64,000 bases of DNA. It comes from Molanna angustata. Lineage: Eukaryota > Arthropoda > Insecta > Trichoptera > Molannidae. The translations under genes and the position numbers were made by a program. The notes beneath the pieces were generated by a model. That model had not been told where the DNA came from and made no database searches. It was given only the letters and a program-made list of their open reading frames with translations. The DNA lies in the NCBI GenBank assembly GCA_963576475.1, contig OY754970.1:41686647-41750646 (forward strand). The letters are read 5' to 3'. Below, in pieces: positions 31,207 through 42,853 of the stretch (within the stretch, counting starts at the first letter, position 1; every line of letters starts with the position of its first letter).

Positions 31207-33670
31207 ACTAACATTTTGATTGCTTTATTACTTTAGATTGTATGTTTCATTTACATAACTTAGAATGTTATTCATTAAAATTCCTTTAAACGTGGTTGAA
31301 CTAGCCATATATAAAAAATATATAATGATTTTTTTAACATTCGATATTTATATTTGAATTCGATATTAAATCTAAAGTAATAAAGCAATCAATATGTTAG
31401 TGTGTGTGTGTGTGTGTGTGTGTGTTTGTCTCACGCCTTTTGAAAAACCAAGAGCATCTAAAAATCTAATTTATGTGCGAACGTGTACCAGTATACCTGA
31501 TGCAGTGTCACGCTAAAAATAATGCGATTAAAATGCTGAATTTTAAAGATATTTCAATAATTATTTTTTTCATACAAAATTTTCAGTCATATCTGTCAAA
31601 AAAGTGTACATTTTGCACGCAAATATCTGTTGGTTTAAAAGTTAGAAGTACGTATTTACACGAAAAAAATATATTTTCAAGTATAACTTAGCTTTTAAGT
31701 GAAAAACATGGTGAATATTTTGTCTAATTATAATGTTTAACTTATTTTTAAAGTAAGCGTTTTGTACAAATGTACATATAACCCCGCCATTTTAATATCT
31801 TTTCATACGATATTTAATTTTCCTACCGAATGAATATGTTCTTCAAAAAAAATAATATACCTTTGAAATAAATGTGATTATGAAATAATAAAATGAAACA
31901 CAAGACATTACAGCAAGTTTTAAGACATATATTGTAAAAGTCTGTTAATTATTAGTAAAGATATAGGCGTAATAAAATTGCATAATTTGTTAAAAATATT
32001 TGATTTTTCTGAAAATTTTCATTTTTATGGCATCGAACAAACCAATGTAGGTACCTATATATTCAAAAAATGTCTCCATAACATTTGATATTTTTCACAT
32101 GTTGGAACATGGTTACTATGGTAACGGACACATTCTGATATTCAAATAAAATTTGTTATAAATCGAATTCGAATTAATTTAGAACATCATTGTAGGTAGG
32201 TACCTACATACCTAATACTTACTACTTAAAAACCAAGAAAATACTGATTTTGTATAGGAAAATTATTAAACTATTTTAGGTTAACTACAATACACATTCA
32301 ATATACCTACAAACTATTTCCTATAGTGAAATTCTTCTTTTTTCTATGTAGACCTTTGGGTGATTTTTTCTACAAACTATTTCTTGGGGTTTAAATCTTC
32401 TTCCACTTCTTTTGTGAAGTCATATGGGACAGTTCATAAATAAACTATTTCCTATAGTCTAATTTTTCTTAATTTATGTAGACCTTGGGTGAGTTTTTAT
32501 ACAAACTATTTCCTATAGTCTAATTCGTCTTCTTCTTTCTTTATGTAGACCTTTTGGTTAGTTTTTAAACAAACTATTTTTAAACAAACTATCCTTTAGT
32601 CTAATTCTTCGTTTTCTTATTTTATGTAGATGTTGGGTGAATTTTATTTAAAATATTTCCTATAGTTCAATTCATCTTCTTCTTCTTTTATGAAGACATT
32701 TTGGTCAGTTTTTTATATAATACATTTCCTAATGTGTAATTCTTCTATTTCATCTTCTATGTAGACCATTGGGTCAGTTTTTATTACAAACTATTTGTTA
32801 TAGTTTTATACTTCTACTTCTTTTTTTATTTAGTCTTTTGGATTAGTTTTATGTCTAATAGTCTATTGTAACGAAATATTATAAACAACATGCATACTTG
32901 ATGAAAATACATAAAAACGAATGGGATGTGACCAACACTAGAATCTTCTCATTACTTTTGTTCAATCAAATTTACACCATTTATTATATCATCATATATT
33001 GCTTAATTTTCAATAACTACACATTTCATTTTGATGACAATAAATAAAAAATCGGGGTTGTGACCATTGCTGGTTCTTCACAACGTTTATATTCATATTA
33101 AAAACTATTTAACATAGCTTAAGTCTTCTTCTTCTGTAATGTAGACTTATGTGTCAGTTTTAAGTATATCAGTTTTATTGTGCAAAACTATAATAAACTA
33201 TATGCACACTTGACGAAAAATATAAAAACGAATGGGATGGGACCAACACTAGAATATTTTCAGTCCTTTTGTTTAATCAATTTTTAAACCATTTCCCATC
33301 ATCCAAAATTACTAAATATTTAAAACACATTATTTGCGTTCGATGACAATATATAAAAATAGGGGTTGTGGCCAAATCCAAACTCTTTACGACGTTGTCT
33401 TTTTATAATAAGTCATATTTAAAATCATTTCCCATAGTCCATGCGTGCAGAAATTGTATGTGCTTATATATAAAAGCAAATGGATTGTGGCCATCACTTT
33501 AAGATTTTACACCGCTTAAACTCAATTAAATTTCAAACTACTTTTCATACTACGGTTAAAAAAAATTATGTGTGACAATATTATGTAGGTATATAAACGA
33601 TTGCTTATTCCTTCACTAATTTACATTCTTGGCCAACGGCGGGGCATTGATCGAAGTTTTTAAACAATAA

Positions 33671-33850
33671 GGGGCTTACTTACTATTTGAAATACGAGTT
33701 TAATCCGATGTTAAGTCAGTTTTGGCCATACAAAAAACTGGGTAAGTATCAGCTTAAACACAAATAGTAAGTAAGGCCCTAAGGGCCTTACTTACTATTT
33801 GTGTTTAAGCTGATACTTACCCAGTTTTTCGTTACTTACCCAGTAAGGCC
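33671..33850. mobile_element. Two abutting Harbinger-like MITE copies sharing a TAA
   Basis: Copy 1 (33671-33779, 109 bp) has ends GGGGCTTACTTACTATTTG and, read inwards from the right, GGGCCTTACTTACTATTTG. It is flanked by TAA at 33668-33670 and 33780-33782. A second, inverted partial copy starts right after the shared TAA at 33783 with GGGCCTTACTTACT and ends near CAGTAAGGCC at 33850. The junction creates a perfect 48-bp palindrome (33733-33780 with 33782-33829, one-base centre). No coding capacity. Confidence 0.8.
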
Positions 33851-36120
33851 ATAAAAGTGGTCAAATTGTATTTCAACCATAGTTCAATATTTGAGCCACG
33901 TTAATAAATAACACTAAGAATTTTCGTCTACTTACAAAATGGAGTATATTGTATTGTTGTTAAGTTTTAATAGTTATTAGTCGTAAATAAATTAGTTAAA
34001 ATATTTCGTTAGGAGTAGAAAATACAAATGCAATTAGCTTTATGCGTCTTAAAGGCTTTTCAAATCCCACCTGAGATGATATTGAATAGGTATAGGTTTG
34101 TGTGCGGGTAATAAACTCAAGTAAAAGACGGCGCTTAATACACCGTCTAGGTACTGACAAGAGAAGAAGTGCCATCTTACGGCCGTCATGCATAACTATT
34201 AATGGAGCGGTAAAATGCCGCGTCACATTATATGTAATATTAATTGACCGCGGCGACCATCACTCCAAATCAATTGACAAACTCAGACAAAGAGAGCAAA
34301 ACTTCAAGAGCGAGATACAACCACAGCCAAGATGGATCTTCAATCGATTCAATTGATTTGATCGAAACAATGAATTGCTCGACATGACTTCGGTATTCGA
34401 TAATGTTGCGACAATATTTGCTACCAAACAGATTTTGAACAGTCATAAAAAAATATATTCAAGTTATTTCTTGTTTCTGATCAACATTAATTAAAAACCT
34501 AATAATTTCATTTATTTATGTTTAACAACTGAATTTTTTTTTCAACAGCGATAATTATACAGAAATCAATGACACTTGTAGGTAATCAATTTATAAACAC
34601 TAAAACATATTTAGGTCATCAAAAAATAAAATATTTATAAGGATCAAGGGAGATGGATGGAACCATGATTACATTTTAAGAAAAATAAGAAGCAAGATAC
34701 ATTCAAACAAGCATTCGATATATGTAATATGGAGGTTAGTACTTGTTAACATTAGTTAAAATGTTTTTTTACAGTTTGATTCGGTACTATTAATTAAGTC
34801 TTACTTACTCAATTCCTGAATCATTGCAGGAGGTAATTTCTGCCAGTCGAAAACAATAGTTAAGAAATTACGATTCGAGTGTGTACACACAATGTTTCAT
34901 TTATTTTGGTCACTATTCATTCAATATGCCAAATAATTAATCAATTAACTGCACAAGAATTTTGTAACTTTGCTGAGACATGAATATTTAGAATTGCTTC
35001 AGAAGTGACAACCAAGTAAAGAATTCAGAAATATCTCATAAATAACGAGAAGATAGCATTCCCTGGTGAAAAGAAGTGGATTCAAAGAAGTACTCAAAGA
35101 AATTATTAAGAATTTTCATTCACCGCTCGACATAAAAGTGAAATATATTATATACATAAAAGAATTCCGGTAGGGACAGTGGAGAGATATTTTTTGTACA
35201 GAAAAAATCTCTTTGTACAAAAAGAATTGTTGAATGTTGATACTTTTCAAAAAAAACCATTATTACGACAATTAAGATTTACGCTTGTTTGAGGCAACAA
35301 AGCTGATAAATTTGGATATGGTCTTCAGTAGTATCATTACCTATATTAATTTGTTTGATACAAATATTTTTCCCTGTATTGATAAGATAATACTCGTATA
35401 AGCAAGACGCATTATTGGTCCCCATTTGAATGCCTATTCACGGAATGTGACTCGAATTTCAATGACAAATTTTCCCAAAACAAAATCACGAATAGACAGG
35501 GAAGTTCTCCGCATAAGATGAGAAGTCGATTGTTTTAATTCGATGGAAATAAAGTATGTCTGTAAACCGATTCCTCCGGGTCTCAGTGAAGTATTTTTTT
35601 TCCTACTCACAAACAATAAAAGTAATATCGACAAACCAATGCGCCTGGGGACACAGAGATAAAACAATGGAAATCTATGACAATTCTCTCATCTCTCATT
35701 GTTTCACAACAAAAAATAAACGGAAAACAAAACAATAACAGAAAAAAAATCTCCATCCAACCCATCAAATATCAATAGATTCGATGTTTAATATAAAAAT
35801 ATTGCGCTCTCCCTGTAGGAACGAGGAGATGGCTTCAACAGATCCATTTGTTTTGAAATATTTTTATATTGTTTGCTTTATAAACCCAACTTCTTATTCA
35901 ATAGATTTGGATGTCTGTTTTCTTCATATCAATTCTCAGTAACCGATTTACAAAAATCTAAAGAGCAGACGAGATAAAATTCAACAAATTTATTATTATT
36001 ATTTTTTTGTGAAAAGTCCGCTTCGAAATTATTTCGTGCAGTATCTTTGACATTGTTTTAAAACCACTTAATGGCGGAAATCAGCTTCGCAAAATTAGGA
36101 ACCTCATAATATCTTAAATC
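33851..36120. other. Unassigned intergenic DNA
   Basis: No supported coding region. The block 34100-34360 is less AT-rich and has an open frame on each strand (for example 34102-34356 plus), rich in Arg/Lys and without any domain I recognise. The block 35400-35830 is similar in composition. Confidence 0.35.
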
Positions 36121-36272
36121 GGTCTTCGTTCTCACCTGGTTAGGTAAGATAACTGCTGATCCAAAAGTCCGGGTTCGATCGATTCCATGTAGAGACAGTT
36201 TTTATTTGTGTTCTCAGTTTGGATCTGTGAGACGATTCATATCAGTAGTCAGAATGTGGAAACTTGTTACAG
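36121..36272 (+). mobile_element. tRNA-derived SINE, family B (diverged)
   Basis: CACCTGGTTAGGTAAGATAA gives an A-box-like start and GTCCGGGTTCGATCGATTCC the B-box region, followed by GTAGAGACAGTTTTTATTTG and the family body with GATCTGTGAGACG. The 3' TTTGACATAGTA part is missing or decayed. Confidence 0.65.
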
Positions 36273-37225
36273 ATGGAAAAATCATAATTCAGACTAAGAA
36301 ATACATGGAAATTCTTGGGTTGAACCCTTAATTTAAAAAGCATCGGTCAAATAAACCATTAATATATATTTTTTGGAATTATAAAGTTTATTTATAGAGT
36401 TAAATCCATTTTAAAAATATGAATTAAACTATAATGTAGTACTTATTTACATTTTCGATTTATTGTTATTGAACGTTAATTGTGATCAAGGCCTGAAAAT
36501 GAAACTATTAAAAGTGAAGTTTTGTAATATCTTTGAGGAAGACGAATGTGTCGTGAAATTTAAATTTCACCGAGAGCATTAAGATTTCGGTTGATGTCAA
36601 ACACACGAGAAACGTAAATGAAAACAGATATATAATGTATTAATAACAGCATCTTTCAGTTAACACACCCACCTCATATGCTTCCGAAGACGACGATGTT
36701 AACATCTGGATAGGTCGGCTCATATCTTTTTAAACGTTGTTTTTTGATAATCTTGTATTTAACACGTAATTTATGACGCATTTTATTCGCGAAGTATGTA
36801 ATATTGTTTTATTTGACACGAATTCTCACACATTTCACGTGATAATAAAAATATAACAGCATTAATATTAATAATGAATGTACATATTCGATATTATTAA
36901 CATCGTTTAATAAATTATATTTTACAAAAGCAAGAATGTGGCGTGCCTTTATTCTTTTTTGCAACCATTTTGATTCCTATCCGTTGTGCTCATGTTAATG
37001 TTATATTTGGACATCTTTTTAAAAACGACTGTACTGCGGTTAGCACATAACTCAAAAACAGAAATCAATTATTGTAGTTGTAATTTATCTACGAACGTGA
37101 TTATATATTTAAGTTCAGACCTAGACTAGGTGATAGTGTCAACTGATCCTAAATCAGCTACATTTTTACTACTGGTAACATATCTACATATTGGGTTAAA
37201 TTCCGAAGACGCATTAAAATGTAAA
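36273..37225. other. AT-rich stretch without recognised genes
   Basis: No supported feature. Confidence 0.35.
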
Positions 37226-37398
37226 TCACAAGGACATAAATATGTCCTTGTTATACAAGTACATATACATCTTCCTAAATACCCTAAATTAAGCAGAAAT
37301 GCTTGTGCTATATGTGAACGAAGTCGGTCGAGGCAGGATTCGATCTCGCGACCACTGGATTACTAGTCCAGCGCGGTTACCGCTCTGCCATCGACCCA
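37226..37398 (-). mobile_element. tRNA-derived SINE, family A
   Basis: On the minus strand: GGTCGATGGCAGAGCGGTAA, then CGCTGGACTAGTAATCCAG, GAGATCGAATCCTGCC (B box with one change), CTCGACC and the family body with ATAGCACAAGCATTTCTGC. The 3' end near 37226 contains an AAGGACATA duplication. Confidence 0.83.
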
Positions 37399-37474
37399 TC
37401 TAGTTAAGTTATTAAAATCAAAAATGGGTTCACCATAACTGTTACATTAAACTATATCCATATTTAATATCTTC

Positions 37475-37753
37475 TTTCTTCTTTCCCCTTAGCGCTTTTG
37501 TCCCGTTTCTATCGGGGTACGCTTTGACCATGATCCTGGAATTGGCGAGTCTGGTTATTACATTGAAGCGACTGACATCTAACCTTCGTAACCCTTAGAA
37601 AGGGGAACCAGACAAATTGGATCATGGCTACACAAAGCTAGTGATATAAATCCGCACATAGATTTTTTTTAAAAATCCAGAGTGCGTGCCCCGACGAACC
37701 GTCGACCTCACACATGTGAGGCGACGACCTTACCGCTGGGCTATCACCGCTCA
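37475..37753 (-). mobile_element. tRNA-derived SINE, family C (longest copy)
   Basis: On the minus strand the head reads GAGCGGTGATAGCCCAGCGG (A box TAGCCCAGCGG) then a B box GTCGACGGTTCG, followed by a body with GTGCGGATTTATATCACTAG, GATCCAATTTGTCTGG, GATCATGGTCAAAGCGTACC and an A/G-rich end (AAGGGGAAAGAAG). The A-to-B spacing fits a tRNA. It shows the full structure of the family that is truncated at 20360 and 39663. Confidence 0.82.
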
Positions 37754-38511
37754 ATTTAATAATACACTATCTATTTATAGATATTTATAATTTCCTTTAA
37801 TTTAATCAATCTTCAGAATAGCGAAAAATACATAAAATGAATAAATTCAATAAACGCACTTAAATAAAATTCAAATTTTAGTGTGTTTTCAGAATTGAAT
37901 CCAATAAAATGTTTGCTGAGCCGCAACATTTTACTGATATGACGAATGTGCTCCTTCAACTAAGTAAAAGTGACTGAGATTCAGAACTCAGAACCCTTAC
38001 AAGACGAAATGATCGTTTTATTAAAAGAGGAATGAAAATTCATAGAATTATAAACCTTCTTTGATTTCATTTATGTAGTACAATGGGACTTTATATTCAT
38101 ACACAGTATAATTAAATAGTAAAAGATCATATTGTTGTCAGATTTCGGAGTTTTACTATTGTCAGTTTGAGCGCAGTTGAATAATGATGACTAAAATATA
38201 TTTAGCCTGGATATTCCTGAAGTCACCGTTCTTGGAAAATGGAAATATATAACTAGGCCTTCTACCTCAAACAATGAATCCATTCATACTAGAATGTATT
38301 ATGGAACTGGAATTTGTTCGAGTCAATTTGTTAAGAACAAGACTGAAAAAAATAAAACAAAAATCAAACGCGACATCACAATTATGCATATCGAGTTGGT
38401 CCATTTTGAAGTCCCTGAAGGCAACCGCAAGTAAAACAAAAGTTTCATCTTGATTCTTATGTACATGTTCCGTTCCTAATAGGATAGGATCTATGTAACA
38501 TTCATACAAAC
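37754..38511. other. AT-rich stretch without recognised genes
   Basis: No supported feature. Confidence 0.35.
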
Positions 38512-38640
38512 CTTCTCGCTATATCCCTTATGGGGTTGGCAGACATAGCTTACCGTTAATCTTTCTTTACACATTCATCAGCAAGTCTGCAGTCATACAT
38601 TATTTCATGCATGTCCAATTGTTCACGTCTCCTCCTTTTT
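38512..38640 (-). mobile_element. RTE-type LINE 3'-end fragment (family a, diverged)
   Basis: CTCGCTATATCCCTTATGGG then GTTGGCAGACATAG and GTCCAATTGTTCACGTCTCC match the family-a 3' end in reverse orientation with many changes. Confidence 0.6.
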
Positions 38641-39030
38641 TTATTTCAAGATATCGTTCGCATAATCGAGCCATAGTTTTTTTATTTATTTTCTTCGTCA
38701 GGCATTCTTCATTCATATTTCTTTCTCCTATCCTATCTCAGTTTCATTTCCATATCCAATTTCCTACTCGTTAAACCCTTTCACCATATAAATATGATTT
38801 ATTATTTTATTTTTTGTTGTTATTTCAATGAAATATAAATATGATTTAGTAATTAAGTAAAAGACTCTTATAGGCTATTCATTTTGTTAAATGTAAACTA
38901 AAGATTATTAGTGTATAAAATAGGGTGGTGTATTTACAAAGAAAATAAAATTAAATCATTATTTTCCATGCAGCCAACCATCTTCATGAATTAGAATCTA
39001 TGCACTGCAACATTGAAAGACAAAAATAAC

Positions 39031-39215
39031 GTTGGCCTTCGTGGCTGATCCAAAGGTCCCGGGATAAGTTCCCAGTGGAGACACAGTTTTTAAATGTGTC
39101 TTCAGTCTGTATCTGCGACGTGTCTTCAGCCTCCAGAATGCGGCAACTTGTTGTTGCGTTCGTGTTAAATTAATATTTGACATAGTACCCGTTAGTTGCC
39201 TGAGAAGTAATATAA
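39031..39215 (+). mobile_element. tRNA-derived SINE, family B
   Basis: TTGGCCTTCGTGGCTGATCC, GGTCCCGGGATAAGTTCCCA, GTGGAGACACAGTTTTTAAA, and the 3' body TATTTGACATAGTACCCGTT then AGTTGCCTGAGAAG. It is the most complete family-B body in the window, although its B box (GGGATAAGTTCCC) is changed. Confidence 0.78.
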
Positions 39216-39399
39216 AATACCCATATAACTTATATCCATCGGGATTAAAGAGTCTTATAATAAGAAATTAATTTAGTAAATATTTTTGTTTTTTAGATGT
39301 CGACGTCGCAGAAGATGCTTCTAGAGAGACCACGTCGAAAGCATGGACGACAATAGAACTGTCATAATTGTTAAGACAGAAATACCCAACAACAAAATA

Positions 39400-39520
39400 C
39401 TACCCGGAAGATCTACGAAGAGATAGAAGGACAGTTGGACATCCTCCTCCCAGGATAGTCTACCCTCGCAAACAGGTCAAATGACCTTATAACACACGAT
39501 AAAGAAGGAGAAGAAGAATT
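39400..39520 (+). repeat. RTE-type 3'-end fragment, single copy
   Basis: ACCCGGAAGATCTACGAAGA, GGACAGTTGGACATCCTCC, CCCAGGATAGTCTACC and the GAAGGAGAAGAAGAA end match the unit that is repeated at 29961-30240. Non-coding remnant. Confidence 0.65.
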
Positions 39521-39662
39521 TTTATATTTGGTACCCAACTCTTTCCAACTGCAACTTTGTTTTTGATATGTTAATACTTTATTTAATTTAAGTAAAATTG
39601 TCGATGTCAATACAGACCAGCCCTAGTGAGGTCAATAATTATATATATTATTAGGTATGTAC

Positions 39663-39878
39663 TTTTCTTTCCCCTAAGCGCTTTTTGTCCCATTTCCATC
39701 GAAGTACGCTTTGACCATGATCCTGGAATTGGCGAGTCTGGTAATTACATTGAAGCGACTGCAATCTGACCATCGTAACCCTTAAGAAGGGGAACCAGAC
39801 AAATTGGATCATGGCTACACATAGCTAGTGATATAAATCCGCACATAGTGCGTGCCCCACCCGAGTTCGAACCGTCGA
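39663..39878 (-). mobile_element. tRNA-derived SINE, family C (5'-truncated at B box)
   Basis: On the minus strand it starts at TCGACGGTTCGAACTCGGG (a good B box) and continues through GTGCGGATTTATATCACTAG and GATCATGGTCAAAGCGTAC to CTTAGGGGAAAGAAAAG. The A box has been lost. Confidence 0.82.
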
Positions 39879-40737
39879 TATTATTATGTACTGTTTGTGC
39901 AATAAAATAAATAATTTAATAAACTTTGCCTTACTATTTCCCACACATTTTCTATGGCTACCAATGCAAAATCTGCATTAACATCAGCTCATTTAATATC
40001 ATCTGTCGATTGACATCTTAAATCAAAGGCAAATCAATAAAATCATGAATTATCTGTTTATCAAATATATGCCAGTAAATTGTGAAGACCAGCCACCAAT
40101 CAAATTTAATAAGCCAGGAGCGTTAATATTAAGTCCCTTTCATCATCATACTAAATCTGTCACCAAATATTGAACTATTATCTGTTTAAACTAATATTAT
40201 TCATACTTTCAGAGTAAACCGTGGCACATTTTGTGGTTTATTTGTTTACATATTAAACTTAGGTCATATCATATTTGATTCACGAATATGTTGGGTATTT
40301 TATATCACGGTTTTAAAAATTCTTTCAAACGCACCTTCTTATTAATATTTATTTAAAACTGCTAATGAGTTACTTGTTGCAAAAAAATATAATATTTTAA
40401 TTCGTGTTTTGAAGTCATATTTCGTCATACAATGATATTCAGATTCCCCGTAACTTGGCAATTGATAAAACCACATAGTATGGAAATATACAGAGCTGAT
40501 AATATAAGCTACGACTTTAGGTCAGGGGATTGGTATACAAAGTGATGTGGAATGGGGGTATCTCAATCCCAAATCCAAAACACATTCAATGTTAATCGGA
40601 TATTAATGACACGTTTCGAAACTAACATCCCTTTGTTAAAAACATGTACTTTTCGATATTAGAGTTGAGTAGGTACAGTTTTAATTTTCATTCCGAAGTA
40701 TTCGAAAAATATTTTTATAAATAATATCTATATTCAA
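39879..40737. other. AT-rich stretch without recognised genes
   Basis: No supported feature. Confidence 0.35.
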
Positions 40738-41036
40738 AGTGAGGCACCGGCTTAGAATAGTGCTTCCATTCTTTTAAATCATTGTTTTCGAACGTCCCGT
40801 AAGAGCCGGGTAATCTAAAATACAACAGGCAACAATAACATCTCACATAGTTCAGCAATGAGGTTCACCACCCATTCTGAATGTAGTGCCTTTTTTGGTG
40901 AAACGAGACTGGTGTGTGGGTATACATAGATGTGTTGTTCTCCCTTTTATAAGGCAATGCACACCCGGACACCTTTCGCTGGTTACCCCACATTGTGGGA
41001 TATGCCTTGATGGTATGAATGAATGAATGAATGAAT
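40738..41036 (+). mobile_element. RTE-type 3'-end fragment (family b), full-length reference copy
   Basis: The copy runs GTGAGGCACCGGCTTAGAAT, GTAAGAGCCGGGTAATCTAA, CAATGAGGTTCACCACCCAT, AATGCACACCCGGACACC, GCTGGTTACCCCACATTGTG, GGATATGCCTTGATGG and ends in a (TGAA)n microsatellite (41015-41036). The layout parallels family a (TACCCCGTTAGGGACATGGC then GTGATGG and (TATG)n), so both are probably RTE-type 3' ends with tetranucleotide tails. Confidence 0.7.
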
Positions 41037-41532
41037 ATTCAAAGTATTCCTGTCTCGCTTTATCGAATTCTAAATCAATTTCGGTACTCTTCTTGGCAAC
41101 ATCCATAGTTTAATAGTATGATTTGATACAACCAGTTTCGAGCGACCGCTACTTCCTCGGGACGAATAAAAACTTTTTTTTTATATATTTTTCTGTTTGT
41201 AATCTGCATTTTTACATGAATTTTATTGTTATTCGTTTATTATTTTCGTTTTTCTTTTATTTTTTTATATTATTTCTATTGTTTAAAATAATATGTTTTG
41301 GTATATATTATCATGTTTAAATACTGTTTTGTTTGTGAGTGTAAATGGTTACTAAGTTATTAATTGTAATAAAAAAAAGTTCGTATCAAAAACTCATTCA
41401 TAGTTTATAACGAATTATTAAATAAAAATAATTGTAATAAATAAAATTGTTTGAATTGTTCAACAAAATAAACTCTAATTTCATTAAATAATAACTTGAA
41501 GGTTTTTTCGTTGACACAGTGGAAGTTCATAA
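41037..41532. other. AT-rich stretch without recognised genes
   Basis: No supported feature; runs of T and A are common. Confidence 0.35.
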
Positions 41533-41716
41533 TGTAAAAAAAAACACTTCTAAATAGAAACACAGTTAGATTCCACAATGAGTATTTTTATTTGCCTAAG
41601 TCAGCATATATTGTGCCTCTGAGGATGCTAGCTGTGACTGGCGAAAGCGCTTAGGCAAATAAAAATACTCATTATGGAATCTAACTGTGTTTCGATTTAT
41701 AAGTGTTTTTTTTACA
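41533..41716. mobile_element. Penelope-like terminal inverted structure enclosing a hammerhead-like motif
   Basis: Left arm 41533-41600 and right arm 41650-41716 are reverse complements over about 67 bp with roughly four differences (shared core ACACAGTTAGATTCCA and GAGTATTTTTATTTGCC). The 49-bp loop 41601-41649 plus the first bases of each arm holds the hammerhead-like motif. Sequence after the motif is a diverged match to the 3' end of the Penelope-like fragment at 10687-11246. Penelope-like elements are known to carry such ends, including inverted partial copies. No ORF is present. Confidence 0.7.
41614..41657 (+). ncRNA. Type I hammerhead ribozyme-like motif
   Basis: Reading 5' to 3': TGCCT (stem I, 41614-41618); CTGAGGA, a match to the CUGANGA core (41619-41625); an extra T; stem II GCTAG/CTGGC around loop CTGTGA; GAAA (41643-41646); the self-complementary AGCGCT as a minimal stem III; T as the cleavage-site nucleotide (41652); then AGGCA (stem I, 41653-41657). 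All core nucleotides of a type I hammerhead with a very short stem III are there, an arrangement reported for Penelope-like elements. The extra T between core and stem II and the competing inverted-repeat arm (TGCCTAAG at 41593-41600) may reduce activity. No activity is shown by sequence alone. Confidence 0.6.
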
Positions 41717-42325
41717 ATTTATCTAATTTCATTAATAATATTGTCTCTTCTCTAATAAAAGCAGCCGATATAAATTGAATATAATAAATATAGTATAAAC
41801 TATTCTTTCTAAAGATTTAATAGAACGGATGTTTTCTTCCAAAATGAAAAATAATGACACTTGTAAATCACTAATTTTAACCAAAACATCTCTATTGTTC
41901 TAGTGTCAAGTCAACTTGGTGATTTTGACGTCTTATGAATAGTTTTTACCGTGTGTTTTCTCTGTCGTACACAAATGAAGAAATGTAAATAAACACGATA
42001 ATTTTATCACCTCGAACTAAACCACAATCACCAGTTAAAAGACAATAAATCATTTCCACCATCTTTATTTAGAGATACCCCCTTCCCCCCCCCCCCCCCC
42101 CTCCACCTTCTACCTCCCTATCGCAGGTTCCCCCAACTGTCTCTACATCTTTGAACGACTATATTTATCACAATGAATGCCCGTCACAGACACGGCAATC
42201 ATAATACGCAACAAATACTATAAAGTTATATGTGTAGGTAAAAAATACAGTTAATCAGAAGAGATTGCCAACATACAATGGCAACACACTAAATTCATTT
42301 ATTGAAAATCAAACATTATTTCTTA
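41717..42325. other. AT-rich stretch with a poly(C) tract
   Basis: An almost pure C run (about 19 C, interrupted once by TT upstream) sits at 42080-42102, followed by CTCCACCTTC. Otherwise nothing is supported. Confidence 0.5.
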
Positions 42326-42853
42326 TTCATCCATAACATGACGGCATATCCCACAATTTAGGGTAACTAGCGAAAGGCGCGCGAATGTGCATTAGGCTGG
42401 GCCGTACATTTTTTTTACAAATCCACATATGAAAGGGTTCTTAAAAGTTGCTTATTTGAATACTTTTAATATAAAAATAATAATAAAAAATATTCCTCAA
42501 CCAGAAGTCAATTTTTCGAAATAGCCATTTTTTTATTTTTCTGCCTCAAGTTATATCATATAAAAATAATTATTTATGTTCGTTGCAATGCGTAGAATGC
42601 AGTAGTTATAGTAAATATGTTATTTTAAGTGCATTAGTACGTGTTGTTCTAGTGTGTCGTGCGCCAACCTTTTGATGTAAAAGGAAGTAAATCTTGGTTA
42701 ATCTCGGGAGACCTGTCAGCCACGCTGTAATAGTCAGTTTGATCGGATGTATGTCTTTAATAATAAAATTCTCTACCCGCAATAAAACAAATATTGGAGG
42801 TAAGTCGTAAGATAAATATTCTTCTTGCTATCATTGGACGAAATGACAGTCGC

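Larger units (their letters stand above)
24598..33643. repeat. Very long inverted repeat (foldback), arms about 2.3-2.5 kb
   Basis: Left arm: 24598-24696 plus 28791-31239. Right arm: 31369-33643. Loop: 31240-31368. Outer ends match as CCCGCCGTTGGCCAAGAATG and its complement; inner ends match as ACTTTAGATT / AATCTAAAGT. Intermediate checkpoints pair in mirror order: the GGTAGGTACCTAC blocks (30410, 32200), GCCTATATCTTTACTAAT (30640, 31955), the (CA)n/(TG)n runs, and the TAGACTAT...TAGTTTGT repeats. Inner halves look about 95% identical; the outer halves, built of tandem 75- to 160-bp subrepeats, are more diverged. A LINE (24697-28790) and a 0.6-kb insert (29757-30350) are present only in the left arm, so they came later. 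No protein is encoded in the arms. Confidence 0.9.

Noticed and set aside
34102..34356. 84-codon basic open frame on the plus strand with a minus-strand partner at 33996-34226
   Set aside because: Overlapping frames on both strands, no motif, no splice or promoter context that favours either.
41600..41650. Alternative type III hammerhead reading using GTC at 41600-41602 as the cleavage triplet
   Set aside because: It needs a three-base bulge next to the core in stem III and a bulged stem I; the type I reading pairs better and matches the second copy.
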